Shown here piece by piece: positions 17,126 through 24,634 of a stretch of DNA of 40,400 bases. A program made the position numbers and the translations under genes. Where the stretch lies: the NCBI GenBank assembly GCA_902765735.1, contig CACXBB010000021.1, positions 1 to 40,400 on the forward strand, written 5' to 3'. Source of the stretch: an uncultured Eubacteriales bacterium. Lineage in GTDB: Bacteria > Bacillota > Clostridia > Christensenellales > Aristaeellaceae. The notes below the pieces were generated by a model. It was not told the origin of the DNA, made no database searches, and was given only the letters and a program-made list of their open reading frames with translations. Position 1 is the stretch's first letter. Each line of letters begins with the position of its first letter.

Positions 17126-18139
17126 ATGAAGAAAAAGGGCGCATTTGGACGGCTGCTGGCAATCAAGGGCGCGGGGTCCGTGCTGACGGCCTTTATCGGC
17201 CTCATCGTCATCTATGTGGCCTTTGGCATCATGAACCCCAAGGTGTTCTCCATCATGAACATCCAGAACCTCTTGAGGTCCATGTCCAAGTATCTGCTGA
17301 TCGGCATCGGGCAGAGCTTCGTGATGATCACCGGCAACATCGACCTGTCCATCGGCTCGGTGGTGGGCATGAGCGCCATGACCTCCGCCACGCTGATGAC
17401 CCGGGGCGTGAACCCCTTCCTGGCGATACTGCTGACCATACTCTGCGGCCTGATCGTGGGCGTGGTGAACGGCTTCCTGGTGGGCAAGTTCAAGCTGCCC
17501 CCCTTCATCGCCACGCTGGGCACCATGTTCGTGGCGCGCGGCATCGGCTACATCGTCAACGGCAACCGCAACACCGACAACATCGCCTCCGGCATCGGCA
17601 AGGAGGCCGGCGACGCCTTCCAGAACTTCTTCTACTACGGCAAGTTCGCCGGGGTGTTCAACACCTTCTGGATCGCGCTGGTGATCTTCCTGGTGTTTTT
17701 CTTCCTGCTGGCCAAGACCCGCACGGGCCGCCACATCTACGCCATCGGCTCCAATGTGGACGCGGCGCGGCTGTCGGGCGTGGACGTGATCCTCACCACC
17801 ACCAAGGCCTACCTGGTCAGCGCGTTCTGCTCCGTGGTGGTGGGCCTGATACTGGCCGCGCAGGCCGGCATGGGCAATATGGACGCCGGCAACACCTATG
17901 AGATGTACGGCGTGGCCGCGGGCGTCATCGGCGGCGTGTCGCCGCTGGGCGGCTCCGGCATACTGCTGGGCACCTTCGCCGGCGCCGGCGTGTGGCAGAT
18001 ATTGGAGAACGGCCTGAACATGGTGCACGCGCAGGTCGGCATACAGCGCATCGTCATCGGCGTGATCGTGGTGATGGCCGTGCTGCTGGATGTGGTGATG
18101 CGCACCAACGACAAGAAGGGCTTCAAGAAGAAGTCCTGA
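17126..18139 (+). CDS. Sugar ABC transporter permease (RbsC type)
   Basis: A 337-aa integral membrane protein of the RbsC/MglC/XylH group with eight to ten hydrophobic helices. Family motifs include IGIGQSFVMITGNIDLSIGSV near residue 75 (the conserved GGIDLSVG-like loop), GLIVGVVNGFLVGKFKLPPF, and ATLGTMFVARGIGY. A late cytoplasmic loop, DAARLSGVDV, should contact the ATPase. It probably works as a homodimer with the ATPase encoded 3 bases upstream. GAGGAGG inside the end of that gene serves as its ribosome site. A hairpin at 18150 separates it from the binding-protein gene. Confidence 0.92.
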   Translation: MKKKGAFGRLLAIKGAGSVLTAFIGLIVIYVAFGIMNPKVFSIMNIQNLLRSMSKYLLIGIGQSFVMITGNIDLSIGSVVGMSAMTSATLMTRGVNPFLAILLTILCGLIVGVVNGFLVGKFKLPPFIATLGTMFVARGIGYIVNGNRNTDNIASGIGKEAGDAFQNFFYYGKFAGVFNTFWIALVIFLVFFFLLAKTRTGRHIYAIGSNVDAARLSGVDVILTTTKAYLVSAFCSVVVGLILAAQAGMGNMDAGNTYEMYGVAAGVIGGVSPLGGSGILLGTFAGAGVWQILENGLNMVHAQVGIQRIVIGVIVVMAVLLDVVMRTNDKKGFKKKS

Positions 18140-18149
18140 CATCGATCGT

Positions 18150-18167
18150 AAAGCCCGAAGGGGCTTT
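18150..18167 (+). promoter_or_regulatory. Intercistronic hairpin between permease and binding protein
   Basis: AAAGCCC, loop GAAG, GGGCTTT, followed by ATAG and not by a T run. It is more likely an mRNA processing or stability element than a full terminator. Such elements usually let the binding protein be made in excess. Confidence 0.5.
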
Positions 18168-18199
18168 ATAGATAATCAAATTTAGGGAGGTTCCTGACT

Positions 18200-19129
18200 A
18201 TGAAGAGCAAGGTTTTAGCCATTCTGTGCTGCGTGGCAATGCTGGCGTGCATGATTGCGATGCCCGTATTCGCCGAGACCGTCACCGCCGACAAGCCCTA
18301 CAAGATCGCCCTGATCACCATGGACTCTGTCGACCAGCATTGGGTTTCCCTGAAGGAAGGCGCCGAGGCGGAAGCGAATGCCGACGGCGTGAGCGTGGAT
18401 TTCATGTCTCCCGACGTGAAGGACGACGCCAAGCAGATCGAGTGCATCAACAACGCCGTCGCGGGCGGCTATGACGCCCTGATCGTGGCGGCCAACAGCC
18501 AGGACGCCGTCTCCGGCGCGCTGAACGAGGCCGTGCAGTCCGGCATGAAGCTGATCTACGTCGACAGCCCCGCCAACGTCGAGGCCGAGGCCACCTTCTC
18601 CACCGACAACAAGGCCGCGGGCTACACCGCCGGCGAGCAGATGCTCAAGGCGCTGGAAGAGAAGGGCATCACCGAGGGCAGCATCGGCATCGTGAACATC
18701 AACACCTCCACCAACTCCACGCTGATGCGCGAGGAGGGCTTCCGCGAGGCGCTGGACGGCAAGGGCTTCGACATCCTGGAGACCCAGTACTGCGAGGGCG
18801 ACGCCGCCAAGGCCCAGACCATCGCTGAGAACTACCTGACCGAGGGCGTCGTGGGCATCTTCGGCGCCAACGAGGGCGCGGCCACCGGCACCGGCAACGC
18901 CATCAAGGCCTCCGGCAACGACCAGGTCGTGGGCGTTGGCTTCGACAAGTCCGACACCCTGCGCGGCCTGATTGCCGACGGCTATCTGTACTGCACCATG
19001 GCTCAGAACCCCGACGTGATGGGCAAGCTGGGCGTGCAGGCGGCCATCCGCGTCCTCAACGGCGAGGACCTGGGCGGCGCTGTGACCGACACCGGCGTCA
19101 GCGTGCTGACTGCCGAGAATGTGGGCTGA
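18200..19129 (+). CDS. Sugar ABC transporter substrate-binding protein (RbsB type)
   Basis: A 309-aa type I periplasmic-binding-protein fold (Peripla_BP_4 family). After a signal peptide (cut near VFA-ET at residue 25) come the typical KIALITMDSVDQHWVSLKEGAEAEA, AGGYDALIVAANSQDA, KLIYVDSP, and GIFGANEGAATGTGNAIK segments. It captures a sugar outside the membrane and delivers it to the permease. There is no lipobox cysteine in the usual position, which is unusual for a Gram-positive binding protein; it may be retained by an uncleaved signal helix or be released. GGGAGG lies 10 bases before ATG. It sits between two mRNA hairpins. Confidence 0.9.
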   Translation: MKSKVLAILCCVAMLACMIAMPVFAETVTADKPYKIALITMDSVDQHWVSLKEGAEAEANADGVSVDFMSPDVKDDAKQIECINNAVAGGYDALIVAANSQDAVSGALNEAVQSGMKLIYVDSPANVEAEATFSTDNKAAGYTAGEQMLKALEEKGITEGSIGIVNINTSTNSTLMREEGFREALDGKGFDILETQYCEGDAAKAQTIAENYLTEGVVGIFGANEGAATGTGNAIKASGNDQVVGVGFDKSDTLRGLIADGYLYCTMAQNPDVMGKLGVQAAIRVLNGEDLGGAVTDTGVSVLTAENVG

Positions 19130-19150
19130 TCGCAAATTTCCAACCATAGG

Positions 19151-19183
19151 GACAAGGCCGGACGCATTCCGTCCGGCCTTGTC
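19151..19183 (+). promoter_or_regulatory. Strong intercistronic hairpin before the isomerase gene
   Basis: GACAAGGCCGGACG and CGTCCGGCCTTGTC form a perfect 14-bp stem with a 5-base loop and no T run. It should protect the 3' end of the binding-protein message and reduce read-through to the isomerase. Confidence 0.65.
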
Positions 19184-19204
19184 AGCAAGGAGGTTTTTAA
19201 AGTC

Positions 19205-19897
19205 ATGAAGCGTTCCCAAATCAACGCGGCGCTCCGGGAGATGGAGCGCATGATCAACGACTATCGCTTCTCCCTGCCGAAGTTCTGCGGCTTTACGCCG
19301 GAGGAGTGGAAGACCAAGGGCCACGAGTGGGACGAGGTGCGCGACAACATGCTGGGCTGGGATATCACCGATTTCGGCCTGGGCAAGTTCGACGATGTGG
19401 GCTTCTCCCTCATCACCATCCGCAACGGCAACCAGCAGAACCGGGACAAGTATCCCAAGCCCTACGCGGAGAAGCTGCTGTACCTGAGGGACGGCCAGTA
19501 TTCGCTCAACCACTTCCACTGGTACAAGATGGAGGACATCATCAACCGCGGCGGCGGCAACCTGCTCATCCGCGTGTTCAACGCCCATGAGGACGAGACC
19601 GTGGACCGCGAAAGCGACGTCACCATCCACGTGGACGGCGAGACCCGTGTGGTGCCCGCCGGCACCCAGGTGAAGCTGGAGCCCGGCATGAGCCTGACCA
19701 TCACCCAGCGGCTCTACCACGATTTCAATGTGGAGCCCGGCACCGGCGCGGTGCTCATCGGCGAGGTCAGCCAGTGCAATGACGACAACACCGACAACCA
19801 CTTCGACCCGCCGGCCGGCCGCTTCCCCACCATCGAGGAGGATGAGCCCCCCTATCGCCTGCTGTGCAACGAGTATCCGCCGGCACCGGAAAAGTAA
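19205..19897 (+). CDS. D-lyxose isomerase (D-lyxose ketol-isomerase)
   Basis: A 230-aa cupin-type sugar isomerase that interconverts D-lyxose and D-xylulose, with known family activity on D-mannose/D-fructose. The whole family pattern is visible: MKRSQIN at the start, LGWDITDFGLGKF, YAEKLLYL, NHFHWYKMEDIINRGGGNL with metal ligands His103, His105 and Glu110, and LYHDF with His172. The C-terminal GEVSQCNDDNTDNHF and RFPTIEEDE also match. Length is typical. It is the last gene of the sugar ABC operon, after a strong hairpin, with AAGGAGG 11 bases before ATG. The context suggests that the imported sugar is D-lyxose or a close relative, with D-xylulose entering the pentose phosphate pathway; no xylulokinase is near, so a kinase from elsewhere is needed. 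Confidence 0.92.
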   Translation: MKRSQINAALREMERMINDYRFSLPKFCGFTPEEWKTKGHEWDEVRDNMLGWDITDFGLGKFDDVGFSLITIRNGNQQNRDKYPKPYAEKLLYLRDGQYSLNHFHWYKMEDIINRGGGNLLIRVFNAHEDETVDRESDVTIHVDGETRVVPAGTQVKLEPGMSLTITQRLYHDFNVEPGTGAVLIGEVSQCNDDNTDNHFDPPAGRFPTIEEDEPPYRLLCNEYPPAPEK

Positions 19898-19907
19898 GTC
19901 AATAGAA

Positions 19908-19943
19908 ATCGCCGGATGCCCTGTGACATCCGGCGATGCTTTT
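19908..19943 (+). terminator. Terminator of the sugar operon
   Basis: ATCGCCGGATG pairs with CATCCGGCGAT over 11 bp around an 8-base loop, followed by GC and TTTT. The T run overlaps the -35 of the next promoter. Confidence 0.75.
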
Positions 19944-19970
19944 GACATTGCGCATTGTTGGGGGTATAAT
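19942..19970 (+). promoter_or_regulatory. Perfect consensus promoter of the two-component operon
   Basis: TTGACA at 19942-19947, a 17-base spacer, and TATAAT at 19965-19970, both full matches. Transcription should begin near 19977 and run about 480 bases before the response regulator start at 20459. Confidence 0.75.
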
Positions 19971-20072
19971 CTAAGAGTCAGGAATTAGGAATGAGGAATT
20001 GGGGTTACGGATGATCTGTGACGGAGCTGTTGCGATAATGATAAGATGGACAAAACCATTGTGAAACAGTGC

Positions 20073-20189
20073 GGGCGATGAGGGCATCGCCCCTACACCA
20101 CGCACTGAGTGTGGGACTTTTCGCGTAAGAAAGAGGCTCAGAACATCTGAAATCTCCGCCTGCGCGTAGGGGCGATGCCCTCATCGCCC
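20073..20189. repeat. Pair of facing palindromic repeats (GGGCGATG/CATCGCCC family)
   Basis: GGGCGATGAGGGC...CCCCTAC at 20073-20096 and its reverse complement at 20166-20189 face each other over 69 bases. Each copy is itself a hairpin. Further members lie at 24798-24821, 35658-35681 and 35697-35720. Confidence 0.75.
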
Positions 20190-20256
20190 GGTTCCCGTTG
20201 TTTCATTTGCGCAGATTGCCCTTGGCACAACAGCCCCGCGAATACCGCGTTCTCCC

Positions 20257-20335
20257 GTAGGGGCGGCGATGCGCCGCCCGCTGGGTACAACATGACGCAT
20301 CGTTGCCAGGCGGGCGCCCAATGGGCGCCCCTACG
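20257..20335. repeat. GTAGGGGCG palindromic repeats in the leader
   Basis: GTAGGGGCGGCGATGC...GCCCG at 20257-20280 and CGGGCGCCCAATGGGCGCCCC at 20311-20331 form two hairpins bounded by GTAGGGG and CCCCTAC. They lie in the long leader of the two-component operon. The leader 19971-20458 shows no gene. Confidence 0.65.
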
Positions 20336-20378
20336 AGATCGTTCGTTACCGTTCATCTGTAATTCCTATCTCCTAACT

Positions 20379-20427
20379 CCTCATTCCTCATTCCTCATTC
20401 CTCATTCCTCATTCCTCATTCCTCATT
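20379..20427. repeat. Seven tandem copies of CCTCATT
   Basis: An exact 7-base unit repeated seven times (49 bases), ending 31 bases before the response regulator start. Such arrays vary in copy number by slippage. A related GGAATTAGGAATGAGGAATT stretch lies at 19979-20002, in the opposite sense. Confidence 0.85.
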
Positions 20428-20458
20428 CAACACGTGACCCCACAGGATGGAGCAAACC

Positions 20459-22045
20459 ATGATTAGAGTAGTGATCGCGGACGACGAGGAGCGCATCTGT
20501 CGGCTGATCATCGCCCTGGGCGAATGGGAGCGCCTGGGCGTGGAGGTGGCCGGCGTCGCCATGAACGGCCTGGAGGCGATGGCGCTGGTGAAGTCAACCG
20601 CCGCGGACATGCTGATCACCGACATCCGCATGCCCGGGTGCAGCGGGCTGGAGCTGATCGAGCAGGTCAGGAAGCAGTCGCCGAAGATCAAGATCATCAT
20701 CATCAGCGGCTACGCCAACTTCGAGTACGCCCAGCGGGCGCTGAAGGACGGCGTCAACGACTATCTGCTCAAGCCGATCAACAAGGTGGCGCTCAACGAG
20801 GCCGTGGAGCGCCTGGCGGGCATGATCCGGTCCGAGCGGCAGAACCGCGCCGCCATGGACGCCTCGGTGGAGCGCATGGAGTCCATCCACCGCCTGCGGA
20901 GCGCGCTGATCTCCGATCTCCTGTCGGTGAACCCGCCCCGGGCGGACCGGGCCGTGCTGGAGGAGAAGTACCACTTCGCCTGCGGCGCGGGGGTGTTCCA
21001 GACGCTGGTGCTCAAGCTGGACATCCCGCCCTCGCTGGAGGACGGCGTGATCATCACCGCCGTGCGGGAGAAGGCGCAGGCGCAGCTGCAGGAAGCGCTC
21101 GGGCAGTTCTGCGTCGATGCGGTGTGCCTGCCCCAGGAGACCTTTCTGTACGCGGTGTGCTGCTGCGAAGCGGAGGCGCTCAGGCCCCTGCGCAACACCC
21201 TGCGGGAGCTGCTGGGCCGCATGCAGGCGTGGAGCAATCTGTACGGGGACGTCAGCTTCTCGATCGCCCTGGGGCCGTGCTGCGACAGCCCCCGCGACCT
21301 GGTGGAATCGCTGGCGGAGGCGCGGCGCGTCGTGGCGGAGCGACTGATCGACGGCACCGGCAAGGTGCTGGAAAAGACCGTCTCCGGCCAGACGCCCCAG
21401 GTGAAGCGGCTGTCGGACGACTGCTTCCGCCAGTTAAACCGCGCCATCGACGAGTCCGACGCCGCCGGCGTCGCCCAGGCCATCGCGAAGCTCAGGCAGA
21501 GCGTGGGGGAGTGCCAGGGCGTCCACGGGTGGGAGATGCTGGAGATCGTGTACGAGGCCGGCAACCTGATGTTCACCCGGCTGGACCTCCCGGACAAGCG
21601 GGAGAAGCGGGACGCCTTCTACCGCGCCTGCGATTCCAGCAGGTCGGCAGAGGCGCTGTTCGACGTGTTGTCGGAGACCTCCCGCATGTGCATGGAGCGC
21701 ATGTGCGAGCTGGAGCGCGAGAACGTGACGCGCCCCGTGCGCCAGGCCTGCGAGTACATCCGGGCGCACTACGACGAGCAGATCACCCTGGAGGAGGTCA
21801 GCATGCACGTGGGTCTCAACCCGGCCTACCTGAGCGTGCTGTTCAAGAAGGAGATGGACGAGGGCTTCGCCCACTATCTGATGAGCGTCCGCATCGAGGA
21901 GGCCCGGGAGCTGCTTCGGGAGAGCAACGCCCCGGTGGCGGAGATTTGCCGCCGGGTGGGCTACAACGACATCAAGCACTTCACCCGCATCTTTGAAAAG
22001 AGCGTGGGCGTGAAGCCGGGAATCTACCGGAAGCTCTACGGTTGA
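20459..22045 (+). CDS. Response regulator with AraC-type DNA-binding domain (YesN type)
   Basis: A 528-aa cytoplasmic transcription factor. The receiver domain (1-120) has the acidic pocket IADDEE (Asp8, Asp9), phospho-acceptor Asp55 in MLITDIRMPG, the switch Ser in IIIISGYANFEYA, and Lys in YLLKP. A middle region of about 300 residues is unassigned. The C-terminal 100 residues are an AraC HTH pair: ITLEEVSMHVGLNPAYLSVLF, then APVAEICRRVGYNDIKHFTRIF and VGVKPGIYRKLYG. Such regulators act with YesM-type kinases on carbohydrate genes. ATG 20459 has GGAG at 6 bases; ATG 20447 lies too close to its AGG. The kinase gene begins 8 bases after the stop. The regulated promoter is unknown; the sugar operon upstream is the obvious candidate. 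Confidence 0.9.
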   Translation: MIRVVIADDEERICRLIIALGEWERLGVEVAGVAMNGLEAMALVKSTAADMLITDIRMPGCSGLELIEQVRKQSPKIKIIIISGYANFEYAQRALKDGVNDYLLKPINKVALNEAVERLAGMIRSERQNRAAMDASVERMESIHRLRSALISDLLSVNPPRADRAVLEEKYHFACGAGVFQTLVLKLDIPPSLEDGVIITAVREKAQAQLQEALGQFCVDAVCLPQETFLYAVCCCEAEALRPLRNTLRELLGRMQAWSNLYGDVSFSIALGPCCDSPRDLVESLAEARRVVAERLIDGTGKVLEKTVSGQTPQVKRLSDDCFRQLNRAIDESDAAGVAQAIAKLRQSVGECQGVHGWEMLEIVYEAGNLMFTRLDLPDKREKRDAFYRACDSSRSAEALFDVLSETSRMCMERMCELERENVTRPVRQACEYIRAHYDEQITLEEVSMHVGLNPAYLSVLFKKEMDEGFAHYLMSVRIEEARELLRESNAPVAEICRRVGYNDIKHFTRIFEKSVGVKPGIYRKLYG

Positions 22046-22053
22046 GGCATGCC

Positions 22054-23103
22054 ATGAAGGATGACAAGCACTATCTGTCGCGCCGTGTCGCCGCGTTCTG
22101 CCTGATCGCGCCCGCCTGGGCGGTGCTGCTGGCGCTGTTCGCCTATCTCACGGGGCGCTTTTCCGGGCGCTTCGGCTTTTGGGGCTGGGCGCTGGTGATC
22201 GTCACCGGCGCGAGCCTGCCCGCGCTGGCCTACTACTGGATCTACCGGCCCTACTGCCGCTGCCGGGACACCGTTCGCCGCTTCATCGAGGGCTACATCT
22301 CGGTGCACGAGCTGCGGGAGCTGACCTCCGCGGTGTCCCCGGAGACCGACCGGTTCATTGCCGTGATCGACGGCGCCATGGCCAGCATGCGCAACCTGGA
22401 CCTGTCCAAGAGGCAGGCCCAGTATCGCGCGCTGCAAAACCAGATCAACCCCCACTTTCTGTACAACACCCTGGAGGGCATCCGCAGCGAGGCGCTGATC
22501 GCCGGGCTGGACAGCCTCGCGGACATGACCGAAGCCCTGGCCACCTTCTTCCGCTACACCATCAGCAAGGTGGAGAACCTGGTGACGGTGGAGGAGGAGC
22601 TGGAGAACTGCCGCACCTACTTCAAGATCCAGCAGTACCGCTTCGGCAGCCGCCTGCGGATGCGCGTGCACATCGATCCCGAGGACGAGCGGGAGATACT
22701 GCGCTGCCTGATCCCTAAGCTGACCCTCCAGCCCATACTGGAAAACAGCATCATCCACGGCATCGAGCTCAAGCTGGGGGAGGGGCACATCGACATAGAG
22801 ATCAGCCGCAGTCAGCGCCGGCTGCTCATCAGCGTCAGGGATGACGGCGTCGGCATGGGCCGGGAGGCGCTTCGGCGGTTGAACGGGCGGCTGGGCTCCA
22901 AGGAGGAGGAGCTTCGGGACATGACCCACGAGGCGCAGGGCGGCATCGCCCTGACCAATGTGAACAACCGCATCCACCTGATCTTCGGCGAGGAATACGG
23001 CATGCACGTGTACTCGGTGGAGGGCGAGGAGACCACGGTGGAGCTCACCATCCCCGCGATGACGGAGGAAGGGCGCGCGGCGGGAGGCGAAGGCGGGGCA
23101 TGA
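22054..23103 (+). CDS. Sensor histidine kinase (YesM/LytS-type) lacking an external sensor domain
   Basis: A 349-aa membrane kinase. Two transmembrane helices (about 12-33 and 44-64) are separated by only about 10 residues, so almost nothing faces outside; YesM-type kinases normally have 200 or more extracellular residues here. A short linker leads to the His_kinase domain, with phospho-acceptor His134 in LQNQINPHFLYNTLEG, then the ATPase domain with N-box LQPILENSIIHGI, DDGVGMG and GGIALTNVNNRI. The kinase is therefore catalytically complete but has no obvious ligand-binding part. GAGG is 6 bases before ATG 22054. Its stop overlaps the next gene's start (ATGA). The likeliest input is a partner membrane or membrane-associated protein, such as a transporter. 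Confidence 0.88.
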   Translation: MKDDKHYLSRRVAAFCLIAPAWAVLLALFAYLTGRFSGRFGFWGWALVIVTGASLPALAYYWIYRPYCRCRDTVRRFIEGYISVHELRELTSAVSPETDRFIAVIDGAMASMRNLDLSKRQAQYRALQNQINPHFLYNTLEGIRSEALIAGLDSLADMTEALATFFRYTISKVENLVTVEEELENCRTYFKIQQYRFGSRLRMRVHIDPEDEREILRCLIPKLTLQPILENSIIHGIELKLGEGHIDIEISRSQRRLLISVRDDGVGMGREALRRLNGRLGSKEEELRDMTHEAQGGIALTNVNNRIHLIFGEEYGMHVYSVEGEETTVELTIPAMTEEGRAAGGEGGA

Positions 23104-24617
23104 AACAGGAGGTACTCCGATTGGAGCGCGTCACCTATCGCGCCGACGGCATCAACATACTGGACAATTTCTCCTTCCACATCGCCCGGGGGGAGATACT
23201 GGGCCTTCAACCCCTGGACAACGACGGCCTGGACGCGCTGATGGACATCATCCAGAACAACCCGCCGCTGTACTTCGGCTTCGTGTACTACATGGAGAAC
23301 TGCGTCAACACCTGGCGTGGCATCCACCGCACCAAGAACCGGGTGACCGTCATCGGCAGCGAGAGCTCGCTGGTCAAGGGCATGGACGTGGTCACCAACA
23401 TATTCGTGCTGCGCCCGGGCTTTCGGCAGGAGATGATCCACCGCTCGCTGCTGTCCCGCCAGCTTAAACCCTTTCTGGAGGACATCGGCGTCAGCATCGA
23501 CCCCGCCACGCCGGTGGATCACCTGTCCGCCTTCGAGCGCATGGTGGTGGAGATCCTGCGGGCGGTGGTGGCGGGGCACCATCTGATCATACTGCGGGAG
23601 ATCGGCTCCGTGGTCAGCGAAAACGACCTGGAGCAGCTGCACGGCATCATGCGCCACTACGCCGCCCGGGGGTTCTCGTTCCTCTACATCAGCCCCCACT
23701 ACGAGGAGATCCGGCAGGTCTGCACCCGCATGGTGCTCATGCAGGGCGCGGCCATACAGATGAGCCGCAGCGGGCGGGACATCCGGCAGGGCATCAGCGT
23801 CATGTATTACAGGGAGTATTACGACCACGTCACCCGGCGCATCCGCCGCCGGGAATGGATGGACCGCCGGAAAGCGCTTCTGGAGGCAAAAAACATCAGC
23901 GGCGAATACCTCGATCACTTTCGGTTCTCGCTTTATCAGGGGGAATGCCTGATCATCCAGAACCTGGACATGGCCATCCATCAGGAGCTGACCGCCATAC
24001 TGAGCGGCGACGACACAAAAAAACGCCCCGAGCTGGTGCTCGGCGGCAGGCAGATACGGGGGTTTGGGTCCCGGGAGGTGGCCTACGTGCGGGAGGATCC
24101 CGCCCGGACGATGATCTTCGAGGACATGAGCGCGCTGGAGAACATCTGCATCGCGCTGGACGGTCGGGTGCCCTCCGTGTGGCGGCGGCAGGGCGTCCAG
24201 AGGGCCGTCCGGGAGGAGTACGCGCGGCTGTTCGGGGATGATCTCATCGACAGGGAGGTCGGCGCGCTCACCCAGGCCGAGCGGATCAGGCTGGTCTATG
24301 CCCGCATCATGTTCCAGCATCCCCAGGTCGTGTTCCTCGAACAGCCCTACAAGAACGCCGACGTCAAGCTGCGCTTCCAGATTTACAGCCTGCAGGAGAT
24401 GCTTTTGAACCGGGGGTTGTCCATCGTCATACTCGCCGTCAACATCGCCGACGGGCTCACCCTGGCGGACCGGCTGGTGCGCGTGGGGCTCAATAACGGC
24501 CGCATCGAGACCCGGGAGTACCTGCGGCGGGACTTCGCCTCCCTGCCCATCAATATCCCCTGGGTGGACGTGTTCAGCGACATCCGAAAGGACCAGGCGG
24601 CGGAGGCGCGGGGGTAG
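23100..24617 (+). CDS. RbsA-like double ABC protein without ATP-binding motifs (pseudo-ATPase)
   Basis: A 505-aa protein with the length and layout of RbsA-type sugar ATPases but with the nucleotide-binding residues lost in both halves. Half 1: the P-loop position reads GLQPLDNDGLDA (36-47), without GxxxxGKS/T; the signature position is HLSAFERMVVEIL (141-153); Walker B is LIILREIG with Asp replaced by Arg; the H-loop His is lost (YISPHYEE). Half 2: GECLIIQNLDMAIHQ at the P-loop (281-295), LTQAERIRLVYAR at the signature (390-402), VVFLEQPY for LDEPT (410-417). The framework (ISGEY, EDMSALENICIAL, GLTLADRLVRVGLNNG) remains. The frame is intact over its full length and is start-stop coupled (ATGA) to the kinase gene, so this looks like selected loss of ATP binding and not decay. 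It probably works as a scaffold or signal adaptor. Confidence 0.8.
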   Translation: MKQEVLRLERVTYRADGINILDNFSFHIARGEILGLQPLDNDGLDALMDIIQNNPPLYFGFVYYMENCVNTWRGIHRTKNRVTVIGSESSLVKGMDVVTNIFVLRPGFRQEMIHRSLLSRQLKPFLEDIGVSIDPATPVDHLSAFERMVVEILRAVVAGHHLIILREIGSVVSENDLEQLHGIMRHYAARGFSFLYISPHYEEIRQVCTRMVLMQGAAIQMSRSGRDIRQGISVMYYREYYDHVTRRIRRREWMDRRKALLEAKNISGEYLDHFRFSLYQGECLIIQNLDMAIHQELTAILSGDDTKKRPELVLGGRQIRGFGSREVAYVREDPARTMIFEDMSALENICIALDGRVPSVWRRQGVQRAVREEYARLFGDDLIDREVGALTQAERIRLVYARIMFQHPQVVFLEQPYKNADVKLRFQIYSLQEMLLNRGLSIVILAVNIADGLTLADRLVRVGLNNGRIETREYLRRDFASLPINIPWVDVFSDIRKDQAAEARG

Positions 24618-24634
24618 ACAGATTTATGAAACAT

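Noticed and set aside
15581-18142. An 853-codon open frame on the minus strand, opposite the sugar ATPase and permease genes
   Set aside because: It is antisense to two genes with complete family motifs. Long antisense frames are expected where third positions are G or C. Its translation is low-complexity, rich in His, Gly and Asp, with no domain.
20379-20427. CCTCATT array as a possible CRISPR
   Set aside because: The 7-base units are adjacent with no spacers, so this is a simple tandem repeat.
20175-20462. A plus-strand frame across the two-component leader
   Set aside because: Its translation is built from palindromic and CCTCATT repeats and overlaps the regulator start in another frame; no ribosome site.
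23100-24617. Calling the pseudo-ABC gene a decaying pseudogene
   Set aside because: The frame is intact over 505 codons, tightly coupled to the kinase gene, and keeps its fold-specific framework in both halves, so selected loss of ATP binding is the better reading.
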